Positions 25,128 through 34,599 are shown, counted from the stretch's first letter. The stretch is 64,000 nt of DNA from CAZKAP01 sp964550895 (GCA_964550895.1 CAZKAP010000010.1:1-64000), one strand, 5' to 3'. Program-made: numbers and translations. The notes: generated from the sequence alone by a model not told the origin.

Positions 25128-25892
25128 TTAATTACGCGTCAACACTATAGCAGTAGATGTAATCAAGACGCTCAATATGGAAACTATAATGGTCGCCCGA
25201 TTATCAAGGGTAGAACTGGCCACCGAGGACTTATTAGGCTCTACGTAGACAATGTCGTTTTGCGTCAGGTAGTAAACGGGAGAATTCAGTACTTTCTTGT
25301 CCGTCAGGTCTACCTTGGTATACACCTTAGTGCCGTCAAAATCGCGTATCACCATTACATTATCCCGACGACCCTTGATTTTAAGGTCTCCCGCCATACC
25401 TATGGCCTCCATAAGGGTGATTCGCTCTCCGATAACTGAATAGGTACCGGGTTTGTTGACGTCTCCCAGTACGGTTACGGTAAAATTCTTCAAGCGTATG
25501 TTAATGATCGGATCGATCAGGTAATCCTTGAGCCGATCGCGCAGCAACTGTCGCAGCTCCTCAGGCGAAAGACCGGCGACCTTAATTTTGCCGATTACCG
25601 GAAAGTCGATTTCGCCATCCTTATCCACGAGGTAATCTACCTGTTCCGGGCGTATCCCACCTTCTTCAGAGCCCCTGTATAAATTGAAAGGAGCGCTGGC
25701 CTCGGCATTCAGTGTCGATATGTGGATACTGATCAGGTCGTCTATTTTGAACTTGGGGGAAAAGGTATTCTTGTTCACCAGGGTCTCGAAGTCCTGGGAA
25801 TTCTGAAAATACACTACATCCTTACGGGAAGCGCAGGAAGCGAGCAGTACGAGTATCCCCAGTGAGAAGAAAATCCTGTTCAGATTTTTCAT
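25128..25892 (-). CDS. wza: Polysaccharide export lipoprotein Wza
   Basis: 254 residues. A lipoprotein signal peptide ends LVLLASC, with Cys about 20 as the lipidated residue. A poly_export domain follows (FKIDDLISIHISTLNAEA through VDKDGEIDFPVIGKIKVAGLSPEEL) and a SLBB domain (LKNFTVTVLGDVNKPGTY, GERITLMEAIGMAGDL). The C-terminus has a membrane helix (about 230-250) ending in TRN, as in Bacteroidota Wza proteins that lack the long enterobacterial helix region. It forms the outer-membrane exit channel for polysaccharide. It lies 15 nt upstream of wzc. Confidence 0.94.
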   Translation of the reverse strand: MKNLNRIFFSLGILVLLASCASRKDVVYFQNSQDFETLVNKNTFSPKFKIDDLISIHISTLNAEASAPFNLYRGSEEGGIRPEQVDYLVDKDGEIDFPVIGKIKVAGLSPEELRQLLRDRLKDYLIDPIINIRLKNFTVTVLGDVNKPGTYSVIGERITLMEAIGMAGDLKIKGRRDNVMVIRDFDGTKVYTKVDLTDKKVLNSPVYYLTQNDIVYVEPNKSSVASSTLDNRATIIVSILSVLITSTAIVLTRN

Positions 25893-25939
25893 ATGGCTTG
25901 GTTTAAGGTTCTCGTCCCGGGGAACGAATTAGGGCATGT

Positions 25940-27814
25940 TCACACGCCTAGTTTTTTTTTTTNNNNNNNNNNCTCCGGAACGATTTCTTTCATCAGGGGT
26001 ATCACGGACTCATCGAAGTTCAGGTTGAGTTCGCAAAGCTGGTCGATTTTAGCCCGGATGTCATCGCTGCAGAGATCCCTGACCTTACTGATCATGATTT
26101 TCTTATTGTAGGTCGGCAAGGTGTCCTCACCGTTAGCCAATAATTCCTCGTAGAGCTTCTCCCCGGGACGCAGTCCGGTAATTTGTATATCGATGTCTTC
26201 GGGATACCTCAGGCCAGAGAGCTTGATCATGTTCTTGGCCAGGTCGAAAATTTTCACGGCCTCCCCCATGTCGAAGATGAATATTTCCCCGCCTTTACCC
26301 ATGCAACCCGCCTCGAGCACCAGCTGTGATGCCTCGGGTATGGTCATGAAGTAGCGGGTAATATCCTTATGGGTAACGGTTAGGGGACCGCCCTCCTCGA
26401 TCTGCTTTCGGAACAGGGGGATCACCGAGCCGTTCGAACCCAGTACATTACCAAAGCGGGTAGTGATAAACTTCGTCTTTGCCACTTTTTGCTTGCAGCT
26501 GACGAGTATCTCGGCTATACGCTTCGTTGCCCCCATGACATTGGTGGGGTTTACGGCCTTATCTGTGGATACGAATACAAACTTACCGACACCAGTTTCT
26601 ATGGCCAGGTTGGCGAGGTTGCGGGTTCCGCCAATATTGATCTTAACGGCCTCGTAATAATTGTACTCCATCAGGGGCACGTGCTTATACGCGGCGGCAT
26701 GGAAGAGAATCTCCGGGCGGTGTTTCTCGAACAGGTACTTCATGCGATGGTAATCCCGTATGTCGGAAACGATGGCCGTAAAATTCTTGCAGCCCGCACG
26801 CCTGAGTTCCTGTTGCAGATCGTACAGAGGTGATTCGGCCTGGTCGATTATTATGAGTTCGGCGTATTCGTAATGCGAGATCTGTCTGACGATCTCGCTG
26901 CCGATAGATCCTGCCCCACCCGTAACCACGATTCGTTTTCCCTGGAGTTCCCGGGAGACATGCTCATTAACTATATTAATAGGAGCCCGGTTGAGCAGGT
27001 CCTCAATTTGTACATTCTTAATCTGCGATACACTCAGCTCGCCATTGATCCAGTCTTGTATGGGCGGAATGATCTTGACCTGTACCTCGAGTTCGACCAT
27101 GCCCTCGATAATTTCCCTGAGCTTGTTTTGGTCGATGTTGTGAATGGCAACGATGATCTCCTTTACGTTTCGCCTCTTCAGGAAATCCGCGTTCAGGGCC
27201 GAACCGGGAAACACCTGTATGCCATTAACCCTCTTGCCGATCTTGGACTTGTCGTCATCCAGGAAGGCGACTACTTTGGTCACCGATTTCGGGTGATTGG
27301 TCAGTACGTTATTGGTCGCTATGCCCGATTGGCCTGCCCCGTAAATGATCACATTCTTCTCCTCCGAGATGTTTCGGGCCATTCGATCGAACAGTGCCCG
27401 CAGTATAACCCTTAGGGCACTCAGGCTCAGGAAACTCAGCAGGCTGTGTATGATGATGATCGAAAGCGGTATGGTAAAATTATCGACGATCCCGATCCAG
27501 CGATTCACGGGCACCGATATGATGATCAGGATGCTCATCAGGCAAATCGCATTGAAGAGGTTGTAGATGTCCTTGACCCCGGCATGCCGAACCAGGCCCT
27601 TGTGCGAACCCGTGGCCAGGAAGGCAACGATAGCCGCAACCATTACCAGGGGGATCTGCATGAGCAGTTTGTCCGTGTCGAAGGAAAGGGTCAGATTAAA
27701 ACGGATCAGATACGCCAGTATAAATGCCTGAACGATCAGCAGGGTGTCTATACCCAGCACCAGCCAGCGAGGGGCGTATCGACTCATTCGTTTCTGTAGC
27801 TGTTCCCTGATCAT
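25940..27814 (-). CDS. Membrane nucleotide-sugar 4,6-dehydratase (FlaA1/PglF/CapD-like)
   Basis: About 620 residues; the C-terminus is uncertain because of the N gap, and the last residues after the gap may be artefact. Four membrane helices (about 15-145) precede a first Rossmann fold (YGAGQSGIA near 165) and a SDR catalytic domain (VTGGAGSIGSEIVRQI near 297, STDKAVNPTNVMGATKR near 420). The last motif has Met in place of the SDR Tyr, as in PglF and WbpM. The family converts UDP-GlcNAc to the 4-keto-6-deoxy sugar at the membrane. The downstream-acting aminotransferase gene overlaps its start by 4 nt, so a 4-amino-4,6-dideoxy sugar is the likely product. Confidence 0.9.
   Translation of the reverse strand: MIREQLQKRMSRYAPRWLVLGIDTLLIVQAFILAYLIRFNLTLSFDTDKLLMQIPLVMVAAIVAFLATGSHKGLVRHAGVKDIYNLFNAICLMSILIIISVPVNRWIGIVDNFTIPLSIIIIHSLLSFLSLSALRVILRALFDRMARNISEEKNVIIYGAGQSGIATNNVLTNHPKSVTKVVAFLDDDKSKIGKRVNGIQVFPGSALNADFLKRRNVKEIIVAIHNIDQNKLREIIEGMVELEVQVKIIPPIQDWINGELSVSQIKNVQIEDLLNRAPINIVNEHVSRELQGKRIVVTGGAGSIGSEIVRQISHYEYAELIIIDQAESPLYDLQQELRRAGCKNFTAIVSDIRDYHRMKYLFEKHRPEILFHAAAYKHVPLMEYNYYEAVKINIGGTRNLANLAIETGVGKFVFVSTDKAVNPTNVMGATKRIAEILVSCKQKVAKTKFITTRFGNVLGSNGSVIPLFRKQIEEGGPLTVTHKDITRYFMTIPEASQLVLEAGCMGKGGEIFIFDMGEAVKIFDLAKNMIKLSGLRYPEDIDIQITGLRPGEKLYEELLANGEDTLPTYNKKIMISKVRDLCSDDIRAKIDQLCELNLNFDESVIPLMKEIVPEXXXXKKKLGV
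25963..25972. other. Assembly gap (10 N)
   Basis: Ten N follow a run of 11 T (25952-25962). The run and the gap disrupt the 3' end of the dehydratase gene, so the final codons of that gene and the true distance to wza are unknown. Confidence 0.99.
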
Positions 27815-28941
27815 GACCGCAAAGCTAACTCAATTCGTTCCACGACCCGCTGCAGATCCGATTCCGACAGATTGGACCCGCTGGGCAGACACAAGCCCCG
27901 GTCGAAAAGATTTTCCGAGGTGCCATCCACGAACATGGCGTTTTCATGAAAGACCGGCTGCAGATGCATCGGCTTCCACAGCGGTCTGGACTCTATATTA
28001 TCCTCGGCAAGAACGGTCCGTATGCGCTCGCGCTGTTCGAAAGAATTGGTGAGTATGCAGGTCAGCCAGCGATTCGAAAAGTATCCATCCGGCTCCGGTA
28101 AGAATTCGATACCATCTATACCGGAAAGGTACTCCCGATAGTAACTGTGGTTCTGTCTTCGGTTAGCAACCCATTGAGGGAGTACTTCCATCTGACCTCG
28201 CCCTATACCTGCGACCACATTGCTCATCCGGTAATTGTATCCGACTTCGGAATGCTGATAGTGCGGCGCGGGATCCCGTGCCTGGGTAGACAGGTATATG
28301 GCCTTGTCCTTGTCTTCCTTTCGGGGGCTCAACAAGGCACCACCTCCGGATGTAGTAATGATTTTATTCCCGTTAAAGGAGAGCACACTCAGATCACCCA
28401 ACGCACCGCAGGGCGTTCCCTGGTAGGTACTTCCCAGAGCCTCGGCGCTGTCCTCCAGCACCGGTATCTCGTATCGATCTGCGAGTTCGCGGATCTCCCG
28501 GGCCTGGTACGGCATGCCGTAGAGATGAACGGCGACGATGGCCTTAGGTTTCCGACCGGCTGCGATGCGCTCCTTTATGGCCTGCTCGGTAAGCTCAGGC
28601 GAAAGGTTCCAGGTGAGCCGTTCGCTATCTATAAATACGGGCTCTGCCCCGAGGTATTTAATGGGATTGGCCGAGGCCGAGAACGTGAAGCTCTGACAAA
28701 GCACCTCGTCTCCCGGACCCACGCCCAAAAGAATCAGACCGAGATGCAAGGCCGCCGTACCTGAGCTCAGGACGGCCGCATACATCATTTGGTCGTAATA
28801 GGACTGAATGGACTTCTCGAACTCCTGGACGTTCGGCCCCAGTGGGGCGATCCAATTCGAGTCAAATGCTTCCTGAACATAGCGCTGTTCCGTCCCGCCC
28901 ATGTGGGGCGAGGAAAGCCAGATGCGGTCGGTTGTGCTCAA
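27811..28941 (-). CDS. DegT/DnrJ/EryC1-type sugar aminotransferase
   Basis: 376 residues. A PLP-dependent aspartate-aminotransferase fold enzyme with the sugar-aminotransferase signatures WLSSPHMGGTEQRYV, SFTFSASANPIKYLGAEPVF, VLEDSAEALGS and SFNGNKIITTSGGGALL, in which Lys is the PLP anchor. The PglE-like sequence, together with the adjacent PglF-like dehydratase, predicts UDP-4-amino-4,6-dideoxy-GlcNAc or a related sugar. The start is TTG at 28941, since the next ATG is internal to the conserved PHMGG motif and no upstream ATG is in frame. It heads the minus-strand operon; no PglD-type acetyltransferase is seen nearby. Confidence 0.92.
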   Translation of the reverse strand: MSTTDRIWLSSPHMGGTEQRYVQEAFDSNWIAPLGPNVQEFEKSIQSYYDQMMYAAVLSSGTAALHLGLILLGVGPGDEVLCQSFTFSASANPIKYLGAEPVFIDSERLTWNLSPELTEQAIKERIAAGRKPKAIVAVHLYGMPYQAREIRELADRYEIPVLEDSAEALGSTYQGTPCGALGDLSVLSFNGNKIITTSGGGALLSPRKEDKDKAIYLSTQARDPAPHYQHSEVGYNYRMSNVVAGIGRGQMEVLPQWVANRRQNHSYYREYLSGIDGIEFLPEPDGYFSNRWLTCILTNSFEQRERIRTVLAEDNIESRPLWKPMHLQPVFHENAMFVDGTSENLFDRGLCLPSGSNLSESDLQRVVERIELALRS

Positions 28942-29150
28942 GGTTTGGGTATTAATGCAAGGTCTAATTTACTAATAGTCTTTGGTGAGCCGTACTTAAT
29001 TCGTTAAAAAATGAATAAACTCGTTTAATGTAATCGTTATTTCAAGCCCTTTCGTGTGCGATTCGACAAATAAATTTCCTCCCAATCCAAATTAAACTGC
29101 GATTTTTGGTAATTGTTTAATTATTAGACCCGTTTTACAACAATCCAACC

Positions 29151-30548
29151 ATGAGGACAGTACAATCCATTTGTTGCATAGGTGCCGGTTACGTAGGAGG
29201 ACCTACCATGGCCGTTATAGCGAATAAATGCCCCGAAATCCGGGTTACCGTGGTAGATATCAACCAGGACCGCATCGATAAGTGGAATTCCGACAACCTG
29301 GACGAATTGCCCGTATACGAACCGGGACTTAAGGAGATTGTCGGGGAAACCCGGGGCAGAAACCTCTTTTTTTCCACCGAGGTGGACCGGGCTATAGAGG
29401 AAGCCGAAATGATCTTCATATCGGTGAATACCCCGACCAAAACCTACGGAAAGGGAAAGGGACAGGCCGCCGATCTCAAGTATATTGAGCTGTGCGCCCG
29501 TAATATAGCCGCTGCGGCCACGTCCGATAAAATCGTGGTCGAGAAATCGACCCTGCCGGTCCGCACCGCGGAGGCCATCAAGAGCATACTGGACAACACC
29601 GGGAGCGGGGTCAAATTCGAGATCCTCTCCAATCCTGAATTCCTGGCGGAAGGCACCGCCATTGAGGACCTGCTCAATGCCGACCGGGTACTGATTGGGG
29701 GAGACGAGACGCCTTCGGGCCAGGAGGCCCGGGACACCCTGAGCTGGGTCTATGAGCACTGGCTGCCCAAGGATCGCATATTGCAGACCAATGTATGGTC
29801 CTCGGAACTTTCCAAACTCGTTGCCAACGCCTTTCTGGCTCAACGGGTATCCTCCATCAACTCCATTTCGGCCCTCTGCGAAAAGACGGATGCCAATATA
29901 GCTGAAGTCTCCCGGGCGATAGGTTACGACAGCCGTATCGGTCCAAAATTCCTCAAATCGTCCGTAGGTTTCGGAGGATCCTGTTTCCAAAAGGATATCC
30001 TGAACCTGGTGTATATCGCCAAGAGTTTTGGCCTTAAAGAGGTGGCCGATTACTGGGAGCAGGTCATTATCATGAACGATTACCAGAAACAGCGATTTGC
30101 CGAGAATATCGTATCTACCCTCTACAATACCGTATCGGGCAAAAAAATAACCTTTTACGGCTGGGCCTTTAAGAAGGACACCAATGATACCCGGGAATCG
30201 GCAGCCATTTATGTGGCCGACATGTTGCTGGACGAAATGGCAGAGATCACCGTCTACGACCCCAAGGTTCCGGCGGAGGCGATTTATCAGGACCTCGATT
30301 ATCTGGGCACCCGAAGCCCGGAGGAAAATCGCCGGCTCCTTAAGGTGGCCGATCACCCCATGGATGCCGCGAGTCAGGCCCATGCGATTGCCATACTTAC
30401 GGAATGGGACGAATTCAGGGAGTACGACTGGTCGTCCATATACCAGCGGATGATGAAGCCGGCCTTCGTTTTCGACGGAAGGAGAATCCTGGACGAGGAA
30501 AAAATGGACACCATAGGATTTAAATTTTATAAAATAGGCCAATCATGA
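29151..30548 (+). CDS. ugd: UDP-glucose 6-dehydrogenase
   Basis: 465 residues. NAD-dependent oxidation of UDP-glucose to UDP-glucuronate in the cytoplasm. The N-terminal Rossmann motif GAGYVGGPT is at about 10-18; ISVNTPTKTYG, EKSTLPVRTAE and SNPEFLAEGTA follow; the catalytic Cys is in GFGGSCFQKD near 277. The length and NPEFLAEG sequence match the longer animal-type class. The next gene overlaps by 4 nt and uses its product. A divergent operon begins 209 bases away on the other strand. Confidence 0.96.
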   Translation: MRTVQSICCIGAGYVGGPTMAVIANKCPEIRVTVVDINQDRIDKWNSDNLDELPVYEPGLKEIVGETRGRNLFFSTEVDRAIEEAEMIFISVNTPTKTYGKGKGQAADLKYIELCARNIAAAATSDKIVVEKSTLPVRTAEAIKSILDNTGSGVKFEILSNPEFLAEGTAIEDLLNADRVLIGGDETPSGQEARDTLSWVYEHWLPKDRILQTNVWSSELSKLVANAFLAQRVSSINSISALCEKTDANIAEVSRAIGYDSRIGPKFLKSSVGFGGSCFQKDILNLVYIAKSFGLKEVADYWEQVIIMNDYQKQRFAENIVSTLYNTVSGKKITFYGWAFKKDTNDTRESAAIYVADMLLDEMAEITVYDPKVPAEAIYQDLDYLGTRSPEENRRLLKVADHPMDAASQAHAIAILTEWDEFREYDWSSIYQRMMKPAFVFDGRRILDEEKMDTIGFKFYKIGQS

Positions 30549-31573
30549 AAGTCCTGGTGACTGGAGCGGCCGGATTCATTGGATTCCACCTGAGTAAGCG
30601 CCTTTTGGATGAAGGTCACCAGGTGTATGGTATGGATAGCATTAATTCCTACTACGATTCCAACCTTAAATTCGACCGGCTGAGTCACCTGGGGATATCG
30701 CGAAGCGAGGCTTCCAGAGAACAGCACACCTGCAAGAGTCCGGGGTACCCCAACTTCACCTTCGTCCGCATGGATCTCGAGGACCGATCTGCCCTGGAGG
30801 TGCTTTTTAATGAAGAGCGTTTCGATATCGTGGCGCATATGGCGGCTCAGGCGGGAGTCCGATACAGTCTCCACCATCCTTCGGCCTACATACAGAGCAA
30901 TGTGAACGGCTTTTTTAATATACTGGAGAATTGCCGTCATCACGCCGTTAATCACCTGGTATATGCCAGCAGTTCTAGCGTTTACGGCCTGAACGAAGAG
31001 GTTCCCTACAGCACCGAGCACAAGACCGACAGCCCCATCAGCCTGTACGCCGCCACCAAGAAGAGCAACGAATTGATGGCACACACCTACAGCCATCTGT
31101 TTGGTTTACCCACAACGGGACTCCGGTTCTTTACCGTTTACGGCCCCTGGGGCCGACCGGATATGGCCATTTTCCTGTTTACCCGGGCAATACTCGACGG
31201 CAAACCGCTTAAGATTTTCAATAATGGCGAGCTATCCCGGGATTTCACCTACATAGACGATATCGTCGAGGGGGTAACCCGCATCGTAGAGGACACACAG
31301 ATTGCAAATCGATCGGACAGGTACAAGTTGTACAACATCGGCAGAGGCGAACCCTTGCCGTTAATGAGTTTTGTGGATGAACTGGAGCGGCAGTTAGATA
31401 TCGACGCCCAAAAGGACTTTGTCTCCATGCAGCCCGGGGACGTGAAACAAACCTGGGCAGATACCTCCGGACTTAAGCGCGATTACGGCTACCAGCCCGG
31501 TATTTCCATTGAGGAAGGCATACGAATGTATTTGCAGTGGTTCAGGAGTTACTACAAACCCATAAATGCCTGA
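30545..31573 (+). CDS. UDP-glucuronate 4-epimerase
   Basis: 342 residues of the extended SDR family. GAAGFIGFHL is at about 7-16, HMAAQAGVRYSLHHP near 99, and the catalytic YAATKK near 168; SRDFTYIDDIVEG is the substrate-domain signature. The Arg-containing AGVRYS sequence and the coupling to ugd by 4 nt indicate epimerisation of UDP-glucuronate to UDP-galacturonate rather than UDP-glucose epimerisation. The pair would supply acidic sugars for the polysaccharide. Confidence 0.92.
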   Translation: MKVLVTGAAGFIGFHLSKRLLDEGHQVYGMDSINSYYDSNLKFDRLSHLGISRSEASREQHTCKSPGYPNFTFVRMDLEDRSALEVLFNEERFDIVAHMAAQAGVRYSLHHPSAYIQSNVNGFFNILENCRHHAVNHLVYASSSSVYGLNEEVPYSTEHKTDSPISLYAATKKSNELMAHTYSHLFGLPTTGLRFFTVYGPWGRPDMAIFLFTRAILDGKPLKIFNNGELSRDFTYIDDIVEGVTRIVEDTQIANRSDRYKLYNIGRGEPLPLMSFVDELERQLDIDAQKDFVSMQPGDVKQTWADTSGLKRDYGYQPGISIEEGIRMYLQWFRSYYKPINA

Positions 31574-31820
31574 GGAAATCAGGTAGTTCGTCGATTATAT
31601 TCTTAATGAGTGTTAAAAAAACCTTCTGCTGAAATCCATTCGGTCAAATTTCGACGTAAGTGGGGTTTATGTTCTGGAAAACGTCCATACAACGATCTGT
31701 GAGCTTGACACTTAGGATTTCCTAAACGAATGTTAAATTCGTGCAGTTCATCGAATTAAATGTACTTTCACCGACGTTTTTGGGTTTATTTACTTTGAGA
31801 AAGAAAATGAAAAAACGGCT

Positions 31821-34196
31821 ATGCTTACAAAACGATCCCAAACCTACACCTACCGAGCTATGACTTTTTTTGTAGTCATGATTGCCTCTCTGTTCTCCTG
31901 TGAGAGTTCAGACCTCGACGATTTCGTGCTTCCTCCGGATGCACTGGAATTAAAAACCCTGCTTCTCGAACCCATACAGGATGCTTACCTGCAGGACGAA
32001 CAGGGGTATAATCGAACCATTATTCGTGTAGAACAGGACAAGCGCACGAGTTATTTGAAATTCGATCTCAGACCAGTCGATGGCGTTATAGAAGATGTTC
32101 GCCTGACCCTGACCGTTGACAGCGATGAGGGTGATGGTATTCTCAAAATTTACAAAGCTGAAAATGTGCAGTGGTCAGAAGCCAACCTGAGTGCTGCCAA
32201 CGCTCCGGCATCGACCGACCTGCTTTCCGAAGCCAACAGGAAATACCGCCTGGGCGAGTCCACTTCCTTCCGCCTGAACAGGTACTACTTAAATTCCGAA
32301 ATGACCACCATAAAACTCGAGCATAACGAAGGAAACGACATGGCTTTTGCTTCGAGGGAAAACCCGAATTCGACCGGACCCAAACTCGAAGTTAAATATT
32401 GGGTACCTGCGGATACCCCAGACTCAGATACCACTGAGGATGAAAGCGAAGCATCCGAGGATGACCCGGCTGGAGATGAATCGGGTTCGGAAGAATCTGG
32501 AAATTCGGACGGTGGATCGGATAGTGAATCCGGCGACAGCTCAGAGGGCGGTTCTTCCGATGGATCTGGCGACAGTGGCTCCTCTGGCGGTGACGACGGC
32601 GGTTCAACCGGCGGTTCTTCCGATGGATCAGGCGACAGTGGCTCCTCTGGCGGTGACGACAACGGATCATCCGGTGGTTCGGATAGCGGATCAGGCGACA
32701 GCGGATCAACTGGAGGTGACGACAGTGGTTCAACTGGTGGTTCGGATAGCGGATCAGGCGACAGTTCCGATAGCGGTTCAACGGGTGGAAACGACAGCGG
32801 TTCAACCGGAGGTGGTACCGGTGGTTCAGACAGCGGTTCGACCGGAGGAGACTCTAGCGGTTCCGGCACCAGTGGAGGCTCGGCGCCGGAAGGCTCCTAT
32901 ATAGTAACCCCTCAGGGAAGTTGGAATGCTGACGGTAAGACTGAGGCCACTGCCTGGAGTATTGAACGCGCCCTGGAGATGGCCGTGGCAGGTGATGTTG
33001 TTTACATTAAGGCAGGTAATTACGGAGATAGAGAACTGGAAGTTGAGAACTCTGGATCTGCAAATAATCCTATCCGTTTTATTGGTTACACCAACAGCCC
33101 TGGAGATGTGGTAAGCGAAAATGGATCAACTTACGCTTATGGAGATTCACTGGATTCTTCGAAACTCCCCCTGATTAGTACCCCAAGTAATGCGGATCGA
33201 ATCGGTTTACTGATCCAAGAAAATCACATCTTATTCGAAAACATACAAATAAGGGGCTTTAGAAAGGGAGTACAGGTAAGAGGAAACAATGTACACCTCA
33301 AAAATATCATTGTCACGGAATCCGGTAATCAAAATGTTTTCGATGCCTACGATGGTAAAGGCATATGGATTAGAGGAGATAATGCATTATTAGAAAACTG
33401 CTTTGTCCTCAATGCAACAGCTGAGTCTATTACTTTGTCTGATTCTAATTTTTCACGTGTTAATCATTGTGCCGTCTATGCGGATAATAATGGGAACCCT
33501 ACAGACTACTATTTTCTTCTAACAGGAGGAACTAACAATACCGTTGTCGAAAACAGCGTTGCAAATCGTGCTCGTGGACTTGATCACAATGGACACGGGT
33601 TCGACATGAAAGACTTGGCAGAAAATAATGTATTTCGAAATTGCACATCAATCCGTACTTCAATAGAATTGAATTTCGCTGGTGTGAAGAATAACTTAAT
33701 TGAAGACTGCAAAATCATTGGTGTGAATTCTCAAACTAACGAATGGCATGCTAGGATTTTGATTGCTAACGGAGCAAATAACAATCTTATTCGTCGTATT
33801 GATATTCAGGATACATGGGCAGCTATTGTACTAAATGATTACGACGATGGGTATGTTGGGCCGGGAGGTGATCGTGACTTGGAGAGCCTTGGTTTTAGTA
33901 ATCAATTTGAGGATATAAGTATTACCAATACAGAACGAATGCTTAATATTGGAGGCGGCAAGGTGTTGACAGTCAGGGCGAAAGACTACTCCTTCACGAA
34001 CTGTACTGTAAATAATTTTAATAACGTCGCGGTTGTTTACAAGGCAGCTGAGAACTTCACCTTTACAAATTGCACCTTTACCAATGGTAATAATTTGTAC
34101 ATACTAGCAAAGCAACAGTTTGAACCGTATAGCAGATTTGATGTTATTTGGGAAAACTGTACTTGGACTGACGTCGGTTTTACACCACCTAGTTAG
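31821..34196 (+). CDS. DNRLRE / Ser-Gly-Asp linker / beta-helix surface lipoprotein
   Basis: 791 residues. A lipoprotein signal peptide of about 27 residues ends ASLFSC. A DNRLRE-type beta-sandwich (about 45-190) begins LEPIQDAYLQDEQGY. An acidic Ser/Gly/Asp-rich low-complexity linker (about 196-355) leads to a right-handed parallel beta-helix (about 370-791), with many Asn-rich turns (NNTVVENSVANRARG, NNLIRRIDIQDTWA). Beta-helix proteins include polysaccharide lyases and epimerases, so an enzyme acting on the capsule is possible; no catalytic residues could be assigned. The first half is GC-rich, the beta-helix half AT-rich. I kept the ATG at 31821, because the alternative at 31860 would lack a positive n-region. 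Confidence 0.85.
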   Translation: MLTKRSQTYTYRAMTFFVVMIASLFSCESSDLDDFVLPPDALELKTLLLEPIQDAYLQDEQGYNRTIIRVEQDKRTSYLKFDLRPVDGVIEDVRLTLTVDSDEGDGILKIYKAENVQWSEANLSAANAPASTDLLSEANRKYRLGESTSFRLNRYYLNSEMTTIKLEHNEGNDMAFASRENPNSTGPKLEVKYWVPADTPDSDTTEDESEASEDDPAGDESGSEESGNSDGGSDSESGDSSEGGSSDGSGDSGSSGGDDGGSTGGSSDGSGDSGSSGGDDNGSSGGSDSGSGDSGSTGGDDSGSTGGSDSGSGDSSDSGSTGGNDSGSTGGGTGGSDSGSTGGDSSGSGTSGGSAPEGSYIVTPQGSWNADGKTEATAWSIERALEMAVAGDVVYIKAGNYGDRELEVENSGSANNPIRFIGYTNSPGDVVSENGSTYAYGDSLDSSKLPLISTPSNADRIGLLIQENHILFENIQIRGFRKGVQVRGNNVHLKNIIVTESGNQNVFDAYDGKGIWIRGDNALLENCFVLNATAESITLSDSNFSRVNHCAVYADNNGNPTDYYFLLTGGTNNTVVENSVANRARGLDHNGHGFDMKDLAENNVFRNCTSIRTSIELNFAGVKNNLIEDCKIIGVNSQTNEWHARILIANGANNNLIRRIDIQDTWAAIVLNDYDDGYVGPGGDRDLESLGFSNQFEDISITNTERMLNIGGGKVLTVRAKDYSFTNCTVNNFNNVAVVYKAAENFTFTNCTFTNGNNLYILAKQQFEPYSRFDVIWENCTWTDVGFTPPS
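32460..32885 (+). repeat. Low-complexity coding repeat (Ser-Gly-Asp linker)
   Basis: Imperfect tandem copies of units encoding GSGDSGSSGGDDGGST-like sequence. Long open frames on both other phases and the opposite strand here are by-products of the repeat. The array length is likely variable between strains by slippage. Confidence 0.85.
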
Positions 34197-34226
34197 TAGT
34201 TTTGGAAAAATGTCAAAGGGAAACTG

Positions 34227-34244
34227 CCCCGATCGCTATCGGGG
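34227..34244. repeat. Inverted repeat CCCCGAT-CGCT-ATCGGGG
   Basis: A perfect 7-base stem with a 4-base loop, about 30 bases after the beta-helix gene. Similar CCCGATAGCTATCGGG palindromes are, from memory, frequent in flavobacterial intergenic DNA. No T-run follows, so it is not a standard terminator. Confidence 0.55.
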
Positions 34245-34567
34245 GGAAGTCCAGTCATGGAATGGTGGAATAGTTAGTATGGCTGATTTTATAATGAGTC
34301 AAAGAAAAGAATAATAAATTTTTCCATTACTTTTTACGCCAAGTGCTAGCTAAAGCATTCAACCCGTGCTCCAATTGCTTTTTTACTACGCAGGTTAATC
34401 GTTTAAAATATGGTTTTATCTAATGTGAGGTCAATTCAGATTTGAAGTAATAGCATACAGTTCGCGCATTTTTCCGGACTAAAGTTTTGTCCAAGTCCTT
34501 CGTCTAGTAATAGGCCAGTTTAGATTAGAATTAAAAATTGATTTCCCCTAAAATCGATGACTGTAGC

Positions 34568-34599
34568 TTCGGAGAGGACACCCTTGATATATACATTTG
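34568..34599 (+). promoter_or_regulatory. Possible promoter of the flippase gene
   Basis: TACATTTG at 34592-34599 matches TAnnTTTG exactly; TTCG at 34568-34571, 20 bases upstream, is one mismatch from TTTG. It lies about 100 bases before the wzx start. Confidence 0.4.

Noticed and set aside
28942..29150. Promoters in the divergent spacer between the degT-type gene and ugd
   Set aside because: No TTTG / TAnnTTTG pair with proper spacing could be found on either strand by eye.
29124..30542. 472-codon open frame on the minus strand opposite ugd
   Set aside because: A shadow of the ugd gene caused by codon use; no recognisable domain, and the plus-strand gene is certain.
32285..32869. Pro/Ser/Glu-rich 194-codon frame on the minus strand
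   Set aside because: The complement of the Ser-Gly-Asp repeat; low-complexity DNA stays open in several frames.
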